Below, one piece after another: positions 24,804 to 41,292 of a DNA stretch of 64,000 nucleotides. Under the pieces are notes generated by a model. It ran no database searches and was not told the DNA's origin. It saw only the letters and a list, made by a program, of their open reading frames with translations. A program made the translations under genes and the position numbers. The stretch is from Rathayibacter sp. VKM Ac-2856 (GTDB lineage Bacteria; Actinomycetota; Actinomycetes; Actinomycetales; Microbacteriaceae), in contig NZ_JABMLF010000006.1 of assembly GCF_013205055.1 (NCBI RefSeq), forward strand, positions 248,001 to 312,000, read 5' to 3'. Numbering within the stretch: position 1 is the stretch's first letter; each line of letters starts with the position of its first letter.

Positions 24804-26264
24804 ATGACAACCGCAACGACCGAAAAGGCAACCAAGCAGGTCGCGATCAACGACATCGGGTCTGCTGAAGACTTTCTTGCCGCGGTCGAAAAGACTCTGA
24901 AGTTCTTCAACGACGGAGACCTCATCGAAGGCACCGTCGTGAAGATCGACCGCGACGAGGTCCTCCTCGACGTCGGTTACAAGACCGAGGGCGTCATCCC
25001 CTCGCGTGAGCTCTCCATCAAGCACGACGTCGACCCCTCCGAGGTCGTCAACGTGGGCGACAGCGTCGAAGCCCTCGTCCTGCAGAAGGAGGACAAGGAG
25101 GGTCGCCTGATCCTCTCCAAGAAGCGTGCGCAGTACGAGCGCGCGTGGGGCGACGTCGAGAAGATCAAGGAGTCCGACGGTGTCGTCACCGGTTCGGTCA
25201 TCGAGGTCGTCAAGGGTGGGCTCATCGTCGACATCGGCCTCCGCGGCTTCCTCCCGGCCTCGCTCATCGAGCTGCGCCGCGTCCGCGACCTCACGCCGTA
25301 CCTCGGCCAGGAGATCGAGGCGAAGATCCTCGAGCTCGACAAGAACCGCAACAACGTGGTCCTGTCGCGCCGTGCGCTGCTCGAGCAGACGCAGTCCGAG
25401 AGCCGCACCACGTTCCTGAACAACCTGCACAAGGGTCAGGTCCGCAAGGGCGTCGTGTCCTCGATCGTCAACTTCGGTGCGTTCGTCGACCTCGGCGGCG
25501 TCGACGGTCTCGTCCACGTCTCCGAGCTCTCCTGGAAGCACATCGAGCACGCCTCCGAGGTCGTCGAGGTGGGCCAGGAGGTCACCGTCGAGATCCTCGA
25601 GGTCGACCTCGACCGCGAGCGCGTGTCGCTCTCGCTCAAGGCGACGCAGGAGGACCCGTGGCAGGTCTTCGCCCGCACCCACGCGATCGGTCAGGTCGCC
25701 CCGGGCAAGGTCACGAAGCTGGTCCCGTTCGGTGCCTTCGTCCGCGTCGCGGACGGCATCGAGGGCCTCGTCCACATCTCCGAGCTCTCGGGCAAGCACG
25801 TCGAGCTCGCCGAGCAGGTCGTGTCCGTCGGTGAAGAGGTGTTCGTCAAGGTCATCGACATCGACCTCGACCGCCGTCGCATCTCGCTCTCGCTCAAGCA
25901 GGCGAACGAGAACGTCGACCCCGAGGGCACCGAGTTCGACCCGGCGCTCTACGGCATGGCCACCGAGTACGACGACCAGGGGAACTACAAGTACCCCGAC
26001 GGCTTCGACCCGGAGACCAACGAGTGGCGCGAGGGCTTCGAGTCCCAGCGCGAGGCCTGGGAGCAGGAGTACGCCGCTGCTCAGGCTCGCTGGGAGGCCC
26101 ACAAGGCCCAGGTCGCCAAGTCGCAGGAGGAGGCCGCCACGGTCTCCGAGGGCGTCTCGGTCGGCGGGGGCTTCACCAACACCGAGTCGGCTGCCGGCGG
26201 CGGAACCCTCGCCGACGACGAGTCGCTCGCCGCGCTGCGCGAGAAGCTGTCCTCGAACAACTGA
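24804..26264 (+). CDS. rpsA: 30S ribosomal protein S1
   Basis: 486 residues with four S1 RNA-binding domains, at about 36-105, 122-190, 207-277 and 294-363; the repeated pattern G-F-V/L-P...S-E/L is clear in GVIPSRELS, GFLPASLIELR, GLVHVSELSWKH and GLVHISELSGKH. A charged tail with DEYGNYKYPDGFD-like sequence follows. It binds mRNA to the ribosome. The actinobacterial protein has four domains rather than six. ATG at 24804 is used; the longer frame from 24651 runs through the leader. Codon use is very strongly biased, as expected for an abundant protein. Confidence 0.96.
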   Translation: MTTATTEKATKQVAINDIGSAEDFLAAVEKTLKFFNDGDLIEGTVVKIDRDEVLLDVGYKTEGVIPSRELSIKHDVDPSEVVNVGDSVEALVLQKEDKEGRLILSKKRAQYERAWGDVEKIKESDGVVTGSVIEVVKGGLIVDIGLRGFLPASLIELRRVRDLTPYLGQEIEAKILELDKNRNNVVLSRRALLEQTQSESRTTFLNNLHKGQVRKGVVSSIVNFGAFVDLGGVDGLVHVSELSWKHIEHASEVVEVGQEVTVEILEVDLDRERVSLSLKATQEDPWQVFARTHAIGQVAPGKVTKLVPFGAFVRVADGIEGLVHISELSGKHVELAEQVVSVGEEVFVKVIDIDLDRRRISLSLKQANENVDPEGTEFDPALYGMATEYDDQGNYKYPDGFDPETNEWREGFESQREAWEQEYAAAQARWEAHKAQVAKSQEEAATVSEGVSVGGGFTNTESAAGGGTLADDESLAALREKLSSNN

Positions 26265-26282
26265 TCCACGGCGTCACCACGA

Positions 26283-26316
26283 CGAACGGCCGGTCCCCTC
26301 GGGGGCCGGCCGTTCG
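26283..26316 (+). terminator. Terminator after rpsA
   Basis: A 16-bp stem CGAACGGCCGGTCCCC/GGGGGCCGGCCGTTCG with one G-U pair begins 19 bases after the stop. The innermost pairs must open to form the loop. Confidence 0.8.
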
Positions 26317-26349
26317 GCGTTACGGCGGCCGGTGCTGCTCGACCGCGCG

Positions 26350-26388
26350 GGTCTCGATACGCGGCTGCGCCGCTGCTCGACCAGCATG
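26350..26388. repeat. CTGGTCGAG/TATCGAGAC repeat, copy B1
   Basis: Reads GGTCTCGATACGCGGCTGCG to CTGCTCGACCAGCATG, the reverse orientation of the copies at 3.4-3.6 kb. Confidence 0.7.
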
Positions 26389-26411
26389 CGCGGGCATCGC
26401 CTGCACGCGTG

Positions 26412-26450
26412 GGTCTCGATACGCGGCTGCGCCGCTACTCGACCGGCATG
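26412..26450. repeat. CTGGTCGAG/TATCGAGAC repeat, copy B2
   Basis: Direct repeat of B1, 62 bases downstream, ending CTACTCGACCGGCATG. Confidence 0.7.
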
Positions 26451-26471
26451 TGCGGGCATCGCCCGCCCTTC

Positions 26472-26511
26472 CATGCTGATCGAGTAGCCCGCGGAGCGGG
26501 CGTATCGAGAT
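26472..26511. repeat. CTGGTCGAG/TATCGAGAC repeat, copy B3
   Basis: Opposite orientation to B1 and B2: CATGCTGATCGAGTAGCCCG to GCGTATCGAGATC. The stem is altered with compensation (CCCGC/GCGGG). Confidence 0.7.
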
Positions 26512-26561
26512 CGCCCACCGAGCGGACCTCCGCAGGAGCCGCATCGCGCTCACCCGCTGGC

Positions 26562-26567
26562 TAGGCT
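26562..26567 (+). promoter_or_regulatory. -10 box of coaE (leaderless)
   Basis: TAGGCT, 6 bases, then GTG. Confidence 0.6.
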
Positions 26568-26573
26568 TGCCGG

Positions 26574-27179
26574 GTGCATCTCGCCGCTCTGACCGGAGGC
26601 ATCGCCTCGGGCAAGTCCACCGTCGCCCGCCGCCTCGCCGAGCTCGGGGCGGTCGTCGTCGACGCCGACCGGCTCGCCCGCGAGGTGGTCGAGCCGGGGG
26701 AGCCCGCCCTGGCCGCGATCGCCGAGCGCTTCGGCCCGGGCACTCTGCGCGCGGACGGCACGCTCGACCGCGCCGCACTCGGCGCGATCGTCTTCTCCGA
26801 CTCCTCCGCCCGCGAGGATCTCAACGCCATCACCCACCCGGCGGTGTCGCGCCGCTCGCAGGAGCTCTTCGCCGCCGCGGCCGCCGCCGATCCGTCCGCG
26901 GTCGTCGTCTACGACGTCCCCCTCCTCGCGGAGGCGCGCGGAGCGGCGGAGTTCGACGAGGTCGTCGTCGTCCACGCCCCGGAGGAGACGCGCGTCGAGC
27001 GCCTCGTCGCGCTGCGCGGGATGACCGAGGCGGAGGCCCGCGCCCGCGTCGGATCGCAGGCGAGCGACGAGGAGCGCCTCGCCCTCGCCGACGCCGTCAT
27101 CGACGCCTCCGGAACACTCGAGGAGACCCTGAGCCAGGTCGACGCGCTCTGGGAGCGGCTGCGCCGCCGCTCAGACTGA
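26574..27179 (+). CDS. coaE: Dephospho-CoA kinase
   Basis: 201 residues; phosphorylates dephospho-CoA on the ribose 3'-OH, the last step of coenzyme A synthesis. The P-loop is GGIASGKST at about 8-16, followed by DADRLAREVVEPGEPAL (DAD motif), HPAVSRRS and YDVPLLAE, all typical. The C-terminus lacks the GrpB-like extension that some mycobacterial CoaE proteins carry. GTG start 6 bases after a -10 box. In many actinobacteria coaE lies between rpsA and uvrB, as here. Confidence 0.92.
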   Translation: MHLAALTGGIASGKSTVARRLAELGAVVVDADRLAREVVEPGEPALAAIAERFGPGTLRADGTLDRAALGAIVFSDSSAREDLNAITHPAVSRRSQELFAAAAAADPSAVVVYDVPLLAEARGAAEFDEVVVVHAPEETRVERLVALRGMTEAEARARVGSQASDEERLALADAVIDASGTLEETLSQVDALWERLRRRSD

Positions 27180-27216
27180 GCCCACCGCGCGGCGGAGGAC
27201 CGTCAGACCCCGCTCC

Positions 27217-27222
27217 TACGGT
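27217..27222 (+). promoter_or_regulatory. Putative -10 box of the beta-helix gene
   Basis: TACGGT with a leader of about 37 bases; GAGGGG before the ATG is the likely ribosome-binding site. Confidence 0.35.
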
Positions 27223-27264
27223 GGAGCGGCCGCAGAGCCACCGCCGAGTCGAGGGGTACGACGC

Positions 27265-28911
27265 ATGAGCGCTTCAGGATCACGACCGCCCACCTCCGAC
27301 ACCCGTCGCCTGCTGCTCGCCTCGGGTGCGGGCGCCCTCCTCGGCGCGGGTGCGGGAGCCGCGGCGGGAGCGCTGACCGGCCGGACCGACGCCCCGCCGA
27401 TCGAGGTGATCACCCGTCCGGCCGGGACCGCGCGCATCATCGACGTGCACGACCACCTCGACGAATCGCTGCCCGCAGGCGCCCCGCGGGACACCGCCGC
27501 GTGGCAGGCCGCGCTGGCCGCCGCCGCGGTGCCCGAGGACGGGGTCGACCCGACGGAGCACCACGCGGTGGTCACCGCCCTGGGCGGCAGCTTCGTCGTC
27601 GACGAGACGCTCTCCTGGGATGCGCGGGTGAGCATCGACGGCCACTGCGAGATCCGCTACACCGGCACCGGCTTCGCCCTGCAGACCGTCGGCCCGGTGC
27701 TGCAGACCTCGGCCGCGGGCTACACGCGGCAGCACCAGACCGTGCTGAGCAACCTGCAGCTCATCGGCGACGGATCGAACAGCGGCATCGGCGTGAGCGC
27801 TGCTCCGCATCTGCGCGAGCCCGGGCCCAAGCCCGCCTACCTCTCCTTCGCGAACGTCGTCGCGCGGAGCTTCGACACAGCGGTCGAGCTCGGCTCGCAC
27901 GCCTACCTGCTCGAGTTCCGCTCCTGCTCCTTCCAGGGCAACCGGGTCGGAGTGGTGGCCACCGAGGACGCGGTCGACGCGGGGGAGCGCATCGCGTTCC
28001 AGGGCTGCGACCTGACCAGCAACACCGGGAGCGCGCTCCAGATCCACGGCGACCAGGAGTTCTTCCTCGACCAGTGCTCGTTCGACACCTTCTCGACGAA
28101 CCAGGGACGCGCGGTCACCATCGCGCGCGGTCAGGCCCACTTCTCGCACTGCCACTTCGAGATGCAGATCCCGGACAACCACGGCTGGTTCGAGCTCGAC
28201 GGCTGGGGCGCGCTGCTCTCGCTCACCGACTGCCGGTTCCTCGTCCGGGCCCGCAAGGAGGTCGACGGCGACGCCGAGCGCGGACTGGTGGAGTTCTCGG
28301 GTGCCGGCGGCCAGCGGGCGGTGGTCCGGGGCGGGCAGTTCCAGGGCGGCAACTCGCGCCTGCCGTTCCTCGCGCGCGGCGACGGCACCCTGACGATCTC
28401 GGACACCTCCGCGCTGCCGTCGACCGCGCTGCGCTTCCACGCCGCCGAGCGGATCCGCGGTGTGCTCGACCCGCACGGCTCGCGCTCCGTCCTCGCCGAC
28501 GACTGGGCGAGCGCGGGCGGCGCCTCGGTCGCGCCGGGCGACTCGCCGGTCGCGGGGCTGCGCTCGCTCGTCCTCGAGGACGGCTCGGGCTCCGGGGCCG
28601 TCCACCTCTTCGTCCCGATCGCCGCGGGGGCGCGGGTGCTCGCGTCGCTGGACGCGCTCTACGAGGGCGACGGCACGGCCGAGATCTCCCTCGGCTTCTC
28701 GACCGCGCGGCGAGCGGACGGGCTCGGCGCGGACCGGTACTCGGCGACCGAGGTCTCGGCGCGGGACTCCTTCGCGGGCGTCCGGCTCGACGACGCCTAC
28801 GCGATCCCCGCTCCCGACTGGGCGGTCGCGGTGGTGATCCGGGTGCGCACCGACGGGATGGCCGCCGGCGACCGGCTCCACCTGCGGGATCTGCGGGTCT
28901 CCCGGCTCTGA
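27265..28911 (+). CDS. Exported right-handed beta-helix protein
   Basis: 548 residues. The N-terminus has Arg14-Arg15 followed by a hydrophobic Ala/Gly/Leu stretch to about residue 40, a Tat-like signal. Residues from about 90 to 400 show repeated short strands with Asn/Ser/Asp turns ([69 protein letters not shown]), typical of pectate-lyase-like beta-helices. The last about 120 residues resemble a beta-sandwich. No catalytic residues can be named. It may be a surface polysaccharide lyase or adhesin. It interrupts the usual coaE-uvrB neighbourhood, so it may be a lineage-specific insertion. Confidence 0.7.
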   Translation: MSASGSRPPTSDTRRLLLASGAGALLGAGAGAAAGALTGRTDAPPIEVITRPAGTARIIDVHDHLDESLPAGAPRDTAAWQAALAAAAVPEDGVDPTEHHAVVTALGGSFVVDETLSWDARVSIDGHCEIRYTGTGFALQTVGPVLQTSAAGYTRQHQTVLSNLQLIGDGSNSGIGVSAAPHLREPGPKPAYLSFANVVARSFDTAVELGSHAYLLEFRSCSFQGNRVGVVATEDAVDAGERIAFQGCDLTSNTGSALQIHGDQEFFLDQCSFDTFSTNQGRAVTIARGQAHFSHCHFEMQIPDNHGWFELDGWGALLSLTDCRFLVRARKEVDGDAERGLVEFSGAGGQRAVVRGGQFQGGNSRLPFLARGDGTLTISDTSALPSTALRFHAAERIRGVLDPHGSRSVLADDWASAGGASVAPGDSPVAGLRSLVLEDGSGSGAVHLFVPIAAGARVLASLDALYEGDGTAEISLGFSTARRADGLGADRYSATEVSARDSFAGVRLDDAYAIPAPDWAVAVVIRVRTDGMAAGDRLHLRDLRVSRL

Positions 28912-28969
28912 CCCGGACGGACGTCCTGCTCCGCGAGCCCCGTTCGCCGTGGGCGCAGGGCCGCGTCGA

Positions 28970-28991
28970 TGTCGGTGGTCGCGGTTACGCT
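28970..28991 (+). promoter_or_regulatory. uvrB promoter, RecA-NDp/PafBC type, leaderless
   Basis: TGTCGGTG, 8 bases, TACGCT, then 6 bases to ATG. This fits the TGTCRGTG-N8-TANNNT element of LexA-independent DNA-damage promoters of actinobacteria. Confidence 0.75.
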
Positions 28992-28997
28992 TCGACC

Positions 28998-31064
<2,067 letters not shown>

Positions 31065-31070
31065 CCGCGC

Positions 31071-31096
31071 AGGGCCGGCCCGGAAGGGTCGGCCCT
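31071..31096 (+). terminator. Terminator after uvrB
   Basis: An 11-bp stem AGGGCCGGCCC/GGGTCGGCCCT with one G-U pair and a GGAA tetraloop, 6 bases after the stop. Confidence 0.7.
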
Positions 31097-31194
31097 CCGT
31101 CGTCATCGCGCAGGGCCGGCCCGCCGGTGCGCCCGCGAGCTCCCGGCGCAAGCCGCGGGCTCCGGGATCAGCGGCCAGCGAACGCTCCGAGCGA

Positions 31195-31216
31195 TGTCGG
31201 TGGCTCCGCTTACACT
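31195..31216 (+). promoter_or_regulatory. uvrA promoter, RecA-NDp/PafBC type, leaderless
   Basis: TGTCGGTG, 8 bases, TACACT, then 6 bases to GTG at 31223. The layout is the same as the uvrB promoter; both read GATGTCGGTGG at the upstream half. Confidence 0.75.
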
Positions 31217-31222
31217 TTCGAG

Positions 31223-34144
<2,922 letters not shown>

Positions 34145-34220
34145 GCCGGCTCCGACCGACGGGGCAGGAGCGGAGGATCGCGCGTCGTCGGCGGGCCGGG
34201 GGAGCGGAGGCGGCGCGGGC

Positions 34221-36089
34221 ATGACGCAGACCGTCGACTTCCGGCCGAAGCCGGGCGAGATCCCGACCCTCCCGGGCGTCTACCGCTTCAAGGACGCCCG
34301 GGGCCGGGTGCTCTACGTGGGCAAGGCCAAGAACCTCCGCGCGCGGCTCAGCAACTACTTCGCGCCGCTGCCGAGCCTGCACGAGCGCACCCGGCGGATG
34401 GTCACCTCGGCCTCCGGCGTCGAGTGGACGGTCGTCGGCACCGACGTCGAGGCCCTCCAGCTCGAGTTCACCTGGATCAACGAGTTCGATCCCCCGTTCA
34501 ACGTCAAGTTCCGCGACGACAAGTCGTATCCGTACATGGCGGTGACGCTCGGCGACGAGGCGCCGCGGGTGATGGTGACGCGCAACGCGAAGATCCGCGG
34601 GGCGCGCTACTTCGGCCCGTACCCGAAGATCTGGGCGATCCACGAGACGATCGACCTGATGATCAAGGCGTTCCCGATCAGGACCTGCAACGACTCCAAC
34701 TACAAGCGGGCGATGCAGAGCGGCAAGCCGTGCTTCGCCTCGCAGATCGGCCGCTGCGGCGGCCCGTGCTCGCACCGCGTCACCTTCGCGGAGCACCGGG
34801 AGATCGTCGACCGCTTCGTCGCCTTCATGGGCAGTCACGACCGGAAGATGATCGGCGAGCTCGAGCGCGAGATGCGCGAGGCCGCCGAGGCGATGCAGTA
34901 CGAGCGCGCGGGAAAGCTGCGCGACCAGGCCGCCGCGCTCGACGCGGTGCTCGCCAAGAGCGCCGTCGTCCTGAAGGACAACGTCGACGTCGACCTCTAC
35001 GCGATCGTGCACGACGAGCTCGCCGCCTCGGTGCAGCAGTTCCGGGTGCGCGGCGGGCGGATCCGCGGCGAGCGCGGCTGGGTCGTCGACAAGGAGCTCG
35101 ACATGAGCACCGCCGAGCTGGTCGACACCGCTCTGCAGGCCGCCTACGAGGGCGGCGACATCCCACCGCGCGAGGTCGTCGTGCCCGAGCTGCCGGAGGA
35201 CTCCGAGGCGCTCGAGGAGTGGCTCGGCTCCCTGCGCGGCGCGAACGTCCGCCTGCGCGCGGCGCAGCGCGGCGACAAGGCCGCCCTGCTCGAGACGGCG
35301 ACGCAGAACGCCAAGCACTCGCTGATGCTCTACAAGACCCGCCGCTCCGCCGACTTCACCGCGCGCACGCAGGCCCTGGAGGACATCCGCGACGCGCTCG
35401 GGATGGCCGAGGCCCCGCTGCGGATGGAGTGCTATGACGTCTCGCACCTCAGCGGCACCAACATCGTCGCCTCGATGGTGGTCTTCGAGGACGGACTCGT
35501 CCGCAAGGACCAGTACCGCCGCTTCACGATCGCCGAGTCGACCGACGACACGGAGTCACTGCACCAGGTGCTCACCCGGCGCCTCGCGTACCTGAAGGAG
35601 CCGACCGAGCCGGCCGAGGTGGATCCGGAGACGGGGGAGGCGAAGCGGCGCAAGTTCTCCTACCCGCCGAACCTGCTCATCGTCGACGGCGGCCAGCCCC
35701 AGGTCGCCGCCGCCCAGCGGGCGCTCGACGAGTCGGGCGTCACCGGGATCACGCTCTGCGGGATCGCGAAGCGGCTCGAGGAGATCTGGCTGCCCGACTC
35801 CGACTTCCCGGTGATCCTGCCCCGGAACAGCGACGCGCTCTTCCTCTTCCAGCGGATCCGGGACGAGGCGCACCGCTTCGCGATCACGCACCAGCGGCAG
35901 CGGCGCAAGCGCGACATCTCGTCGCAGCTGGCCGAGATCCCCGGGCTGGGTGGCACCCGCGTCCGCGATCTGCTGAAGCACTTCGGCTCGGTCACCCGGC
36001 TCCGCGAGGCGTCGGACGCCGAGATCGCCGAGGTCAAGGGCATCGGGCCGACGCTCGCCGCCGCGATCCACGGCCACCTGCATCCCTGA
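34221..36089 (+). CDS. uvrC: Excinuclease ABC subunit C
   Basis: 622 residues; makes both cuts in nucleotide excision repair. GIY-YIG nuclease at the N-terminus ([20 protein letters not shown], about 14-33); Cys cluster in [21 protein letters not shown] motif at about 207-240 that binds UvrB; RNase H-like endonuclease domain ([24 protein letters not shown]); tandem helix-hairpin-helix at the end ([29 protein letters not shown]). It follows uvrA by 76 bases without a terminator, so both are likely co-transcribed. Confidence 0.95.
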   Translation: MTQTVDFRPKPGEIPTLPGVYRFKDARGRVLYVGKAKNLRARLSNYFAPLPSLHERTRRMVTSASGVEWTVVGTDVEALQLEFTWINEFDPPFNVKFRDDKSYPYMAVTLGDEAPRVMVTRNAKIRGARYFGPYPKIWAIHETIDLMIKAFPIRTCNDSNYKRAMQSGKPCFASQIGRCGGPCSHRVTFAEHREIVDRFVAFMGSHDRKMIGELEREMREAAEAMQYERAGKLRDQAAALDAVLAKSAVVLKDNVDVDLYAIVHDELAASVQQFRVRGGRIRGERGWVVDKELDMSTAELVDTALQAAYEGGDIPPREVVVPELPEDSEALEEWLGSLRGANVRLRAAQRGDKAALLETATQNAKHSLMLYKTRRSADFTARTQALEDIRDALGMAEAPLRMECYDVSHLSGTNIVASMVVFEDGLVRKDQYRRFTIAESTDDTESLHQVLTRRLAYLKEPTEPAEVDPETGEAKRRKFSYPPNLLIVDGGQPQVAAAQRALDESGVTGITLCGIAKRLEEIWLPDSDFPVILPRNSDALFLFQRIRDEAHRFAITHQRQRRKRDISSQLAEIPGLGGTRVRDLLKHFGSVTRLREASDAEIAEVKGIGPTLAAAIHGHLHP

Positions 36090-36130
36090 GGCTCCACCCT
36101 CCGCCGGGTGCTCCGTCCAGGGGCACGCCC

Positions 36131-36136
36131 TAGGCT
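36131..36136 (+). promoter_or_regulatory. -10 box of rapZ-whiA
   Basis: TAGGCT with a leader of about 50 bases before the rapZ ATG, where CGGAGA is the likely ribosome-binding site. Confidence 0.45.
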
Positions 36137-36192
36137 GGAGGCCCCTCCACGACGGAGGGTCCACGACCACCCCACACGAGCACGGAGACCCC

Positions 36193-37068
36193 ATGAGCAC
36201 CGAGAGCGAGCAGCAGAACGTGCTGATCGTCACCGGGATGTCCGGAGCCGGACGATCCACCGCCGCCAACGCGCTGGAGGACCTCGGCTGGTACGTGGTC
36301 GACAACCTCCCGCCGCAGATGCTGCGCCCGCTGGTCGACCTCGCCCAGCGGGCGGGGGACACCGTGCCCAAGGTCGCGGCGGTGGTCGATGTCCGCGGTC
36401 GCGACTTCTTCGCCGACCTCGGCGAGATCGTCCGGGAGCTGCGCGTCGGCGTCGACCTGCGCGTGGTCTTCCTCGAGGCCACCGACGCCGCCCTCGTGCG
36501 CCGGTTCGAGCAGGTCCGGCGCCCGCACCCGCTGCAGGGGCGCGGCACCCTCCTCGACGGGATCTCCGCCGAGCGCACCCGGCTGGCGCAGCTGCGCGAG
36601 TCGGCCGACATCGTGATCGACACCTCGGACCTCAATCCGCACCAGCTCGCGACCACGATCACCGAGCGCTTCGCCGAGGCCGGGCGCGCCGGTCTGCAGA
36701 TCACCGTGATGAGCTTCGGCTTCAAGTACGGCCTGCCGACGGACGCCGACATGGTCGCCGACGCGCGCTTCCTGCCCAACCCGTACTGGATCCCGGAGCT
36801 GCGGCCGCACACGGGTCTCGACGAAGAGGTGAGAGACTACGTGCTGGCCCAGCAGGGCGCGGAGGAGTTCATCGACTCCTACTCGCGCGCCCTCCGGCCG
36901 GTGCTCGACGGCTACCAGCGCGAGAACAAGCGCCACGCGACCATCGCCATCGGCTGCACCGGCGGCAAGCACCGCTCGGTCGCCGTCGCCGGCCGTGTCG
37001 CGGCCCGACTGGCCGAGCTGCCCGGTGTCGCCGTCAATGTGGCGCACCGCGACCTCGGTCGAGAATGA
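36193..37068 (+). CDS. rapZ: RNase adapter protein RapZ
   Basis: 291 residues, the family's usual length. P-loop GMSGAGRST at about 16-24, then [41 protein letters not shown] and, in the C-terminal RNA-binding domain, [15 protein letters not shown]. In Enterobacteria RapZ directs RNase E to the small RNA GlmZ; in actinobacteria its role is unclear, possibly linked to cell-wall precursor supply. It lies between uvrC and whiA; the gene yvcK, often found between rapZ and whiA, is missing. Confidence 0.93.
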   Translation: MSTESEQQNVLIVTGMSGAGRSTAANALEDLGWYVVDNLPPQMLRPLVDLAQRAGDTVPKVAAVVDVRGRDFFADLGEIVRELRVGVDLRVVFLEATDAALVRRFEQVRRPHPLQGRGTLLDGISAERTRLAQLRESADIVIDTSDLNPHQLATTITERFAEAGRAGLQITVMSFGFKYGLPTDADMVADARFLPNPYWIPELRPHTGLDEEVRDYVLAQQGAEEFIDSYSRALRPVLDGYQRENKRHATIAIGCTGGKHRSVAVAGRVAARLAELPGVAVNVAHRDLGRE

Positions 37069-37114
37069 TCCCCGCGCGCTCCGCCGCGCACCCGACGTAA
37101 GGAAAGAAGACTCC

Positions 37115-38095
37115 GTGGCCCTCACTGCAGATGTCAAGGGCGAACTGGTCGCGATCGTCTCGCGCAAGAACACCGTCCGTGCCGCTGAACTGGCGACCAT
37201 CCTCCGCTTCTCCGGAGGACTGCACATCATCTCCAACCGCCTCGCGGTCGAGGTCGAGCTCGACTCGGCGCCGCTGGCCACCCGTGTCCGCCGCGACCTC
37301 GCCGAGCTCTACGGCGTTCGCAGCGAGGGCAGCATCGTCTCGGCCGGCGGCTCGCGCCGCACGACCAGCTGGCTCGTCCGCGTGGTGGAGGGCGGCGACA
37401 CCCTCGCCCGCCAGACCGGTCTGCTCGACCAGCGCGGGCGGCCCGTGCGCGGGCTGCCGAACCGCCTGACCACGGGCACGCGAGAGGAGCTGGCCGCCGT
37501 CTGGCGCGGCGCCTTCCTCGCGCAGGGCTCGCTCACCGACCCCGGCCGCTCCGCCGCCCTCGAGGTGGTCTGCCCCGGGAACGAGGCCGCGATGGCGATC
37601 GTGGGAGCGGCGGGGCGCCTGGGCGTCCAGGCCAAGTCCCGCGAGGTGCGCGGCGTGCACCGCGTCGTGGTCCGCGACGGCGAGAGCATCAGCGCGATGC
37701 TCACGCTGATGGGGGCGACGTCCACCGTCGCGAGCTGGGAGGAGCTGCGCCAGCGCCGCGAGGTCCGGGCCACCGCCAACCGCCTGGTCAACTTCGACGA
37801 CGCGAACCTCCGCCGCTCCGCGCAGGCCGCCGTCGCCGCCTGCTCGCGGGTCGAGCGCGCGATGGAGATCCTCGGCGAGGACATCCCCGAGCACCTCCGC
37901 TACGCCGGCCGGCTCCGGCTGGCCCACCGCGACGCCAGCCTCGACGAGCTCGGCCACCACGCCGACCCGCCGATGACGAAGGACGCCGTGGCCGGCCGCA
38001 TCCGCCGCCTGCTCGCGATGGCCGACAAGCGCGCGGCCGACCTCGACATCCCGGGCACGGACGCCAACCTCCCCGCCGAGCTCCAGGACCTCTGA
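37115..38095 (+). CDS. whiA: DNA-binding protein WhiA
   Basis: 326 residues. N-terminal LAGLIDADG-like part ([48 protein letters not shown]) without catalytic acidic residues, and a C-terminal helix-turn-helix ([26 protein letters not shown]). WhiA is a transcription factor for cell division and sporulation genes in Streptomyces and is conserved in non-sporulating Gram-positives. The GTG start has GGAAAGAAG upstream. It probably shares the rapZ message, with a 46-base gap. Confidence 0.95.
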   Translation: MALTADVKGELVAIVSRKNTVRAAELATILRFSGGLHIISNRLAVEVELDSAPLATRVRRDLAELYGVRSEGSIVSAGGSRRTTSWLVRVVEGGDTLARQTGLLDQRGRPVRGLPNRLTTGTREELAAVWRGAFLAQGSLTDPGRSAALEVVCPGNEAAMAIVGAAGRLGVQAKSREVRGVHRVVVRDGESISAMLTLMGATSTVASWEELRQRREVRATANRLVNFDDANLRRSAQAAVAACSRVERAMEILGEDIPEHLRYAGRLRLAHRDASLDELGHHADPPMTKDAVAGRIRRLLAMADKRAADLDIPGTDANLPAELQDL

Positions 38096-38205
38096 CCCGC
38101 CGGAGCCGAGCGGCGACGAGGCGCGGACAGCCGTCCGGCGAGCGAACGCTGAGTGTCTCCTGGTCGAACGGCGGAAACGCTCCGAGCGCCAGGGGTGCCT
38201 CTCAC

Positions 38206-38211
38206 TAGACT
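38206..38211 (+). promoter_or_regulatory. -10 box of sodA
   Basis: TAGACT with a leader of about 100 bases. The ribosome-binding site is CAGGAGA, before the ATG. Confidence 0.5.
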
Positions 38212-38316
38212 GGGGAGGTCGCCCAGGACACCCCGGCACACCCTCCCGCACAGCGGTGAGGGGCCGTGAGACCCGGCGGATCACTGAGGTCGACGACCAC
38301 GAACAGGAGATCGCAC

Positions 38317-40051
<1,735 letters not shown>

Positions 40052-40077
40052 GTCACGACTCCGTGACGAGTGACACC

Positions 40078-41292
40078 GTGACGCTCCGCACTCTGGACTC
40101 ACTGGGCTCCCTCGCCGGCACGCGCGTCGTCGTCCGCTGCGATCTGAACGTCCCCCTGAAGGATGGAACGATCACGGACGACGGCCGCGTGCGCGCGTCG
40201 GTGCCCACGCTCCAGAAGCTCGTCGCCGAGGGTGCCCGAGTCGTGGTCGTGAGCCACCTCGGGCGCCCCGACGGCGCTCCCGACTCGAAGTACAGCCTCG
40301 CGCCCGTCGCGAAGCGGCTCGGCGAGCTCCTCGACGCCCCGGTGTCGTTCGCCGAGGACACCGTCGGCGAGGCGGCCTCGGCCGCGGTCGACGCCCTCGA
40401 GGACGGCCAGGTCGTCGTGCTGGAGAACCTCCGCTTCAACCCGGGGGAGACCAGCAAGGACGCGGACGAGCGCCGCGCCTTCGCCGAGAAGCTCGCCGCC
40501 TTCGGCGACGCGTTCGTCTCGGACGGCTTCGGCGTCGTGCACCGCAAGCAGGCGAGCGTCTACGAGCTCGCGCAGCTGCTGCCCAGCGCGGCGGGAACGC
40601 TGATCGCCGCCGAGCTCGAGGTCCTGGACCGCCTGACCGAGAAGCCGGAGCGTCCGTACACGGTCGTCCTCGGCGGCTCGAAGGTCTCGGACAAGCTCGG
40701 CGTGATCGACCACCTGCTCCCGCGGGTCGACTCGATCCTCATCGGCGGCGGCATGCTCTTCACCTTCCTCAAGGCCCAGGGCCACGAGGTCGGCAAGAGC
40801 CTGCTCGAGGCGGACCAGATCGACACCGTCCTCGGCTACCTCGCGAAGGCGAAGGAGCTCGGGGTCGAGATCATCGTCCCCACGGACGTCGTCGTCGCGT
40901 CGAAGTTCGGCGCGGACGCGGAGTACGTGACGGCGCCCGCCGACGCGATCGAGGACACCGCGTTCGGCGCGGAGGGCCTCGGTCTCGACATCGGGCCCGA
41001 CACCGCGAAGCGGTTCGCCGAGGTCGTCGCGGCCTCGAAGACCGTGTTCTGGAACGGCCCGATGGGCGTCTTCGAGCTCGAGCCGTTCGCGGCCGGCACG
41101 AAGGCCGTCGCCCAGGCCCTCACCGAGGTCGACGGACTCAGCGTCGTCGGCGGCGGCGACTCGGCCGCCGCGGTGCGCGCCCTCGGCTTCGAGGACGAGC
41201 AGTTCGGCCACATCTCGACGGGAGGCGGAGCCAGCCTCGAATTCCTCGAGGGGAAGCGCCTCCCCGGACTGGAGGTCCTCGGATGGCAGTGA
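40078..41292 (+). CDS. pgk: Phosphoglycerate kinase
   Basis: 404 residues from this GTG; makes ATP from 1,3-bisphosphoglycerate. VVVRCDLNVPLKDG, the substrate loop VVVSHLGRPDG, LENLRFNPGE, the hinge VVLGGSKVSDKLGV and GGGDSAAAVRALGF (ATP site) are intact. A GTG 15 bases earlier (40063) is in frame and possible. It is preferred less because the residues it adds precede the usual TLRTLDSL start. The gene follows gap by 26 bases and overlaps tpiA by 10 bases. Confidence 0.94.
   Translation: MTLRTLDSLGSLAGTRVVVRCDLNVPLKDGTITDDGRVRASVPTLQKLVAEGARVVVVSHLGRPDGAPDSKYSLAPVAKRLGELLDAPVSFAEDTVGEAASAAVDALEDGQVVVLENLRFNPGETSKDADERRAFAEKLAAFGDAFVSDGFGVVHRKQASVYELAQLLPSAAGTLIAAELEVLDRLTEKPERPYTVVLGGSKVSDKLGVIDHLLPRVDSILIGGGMLFTFLKAQGHEVGKSLLEADQIDTVLGYLAKAKELGVEIIVPTDVVVASKFGADAEYVTAPADAIEDTAFGAEGLGLDIGPDTAKRFAEVVAASKTVFWNGPMGVFELEPFAAGTKAVAQALTEVDGLSVVGGGDSAAAVRALGFEDEQFGHISTGGGASLEFLEGKRLPGLEVLGWQ

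Noticed and set aside
27501-28997. Long frame reading into uvrB from the beta-helix gene
   Set aside because: It is an out-of-frame shadow of the beta-helix gene. UvrB homology begins at the ATG at 28998.
31127-31222. Upstream ATG that would lengthen UvrA by 32 residues
   Set aside because: It lies before the PafBC-type promoter, and the added residues are not like UvrA. The GTG at 31223 fits the leaderless spacing.
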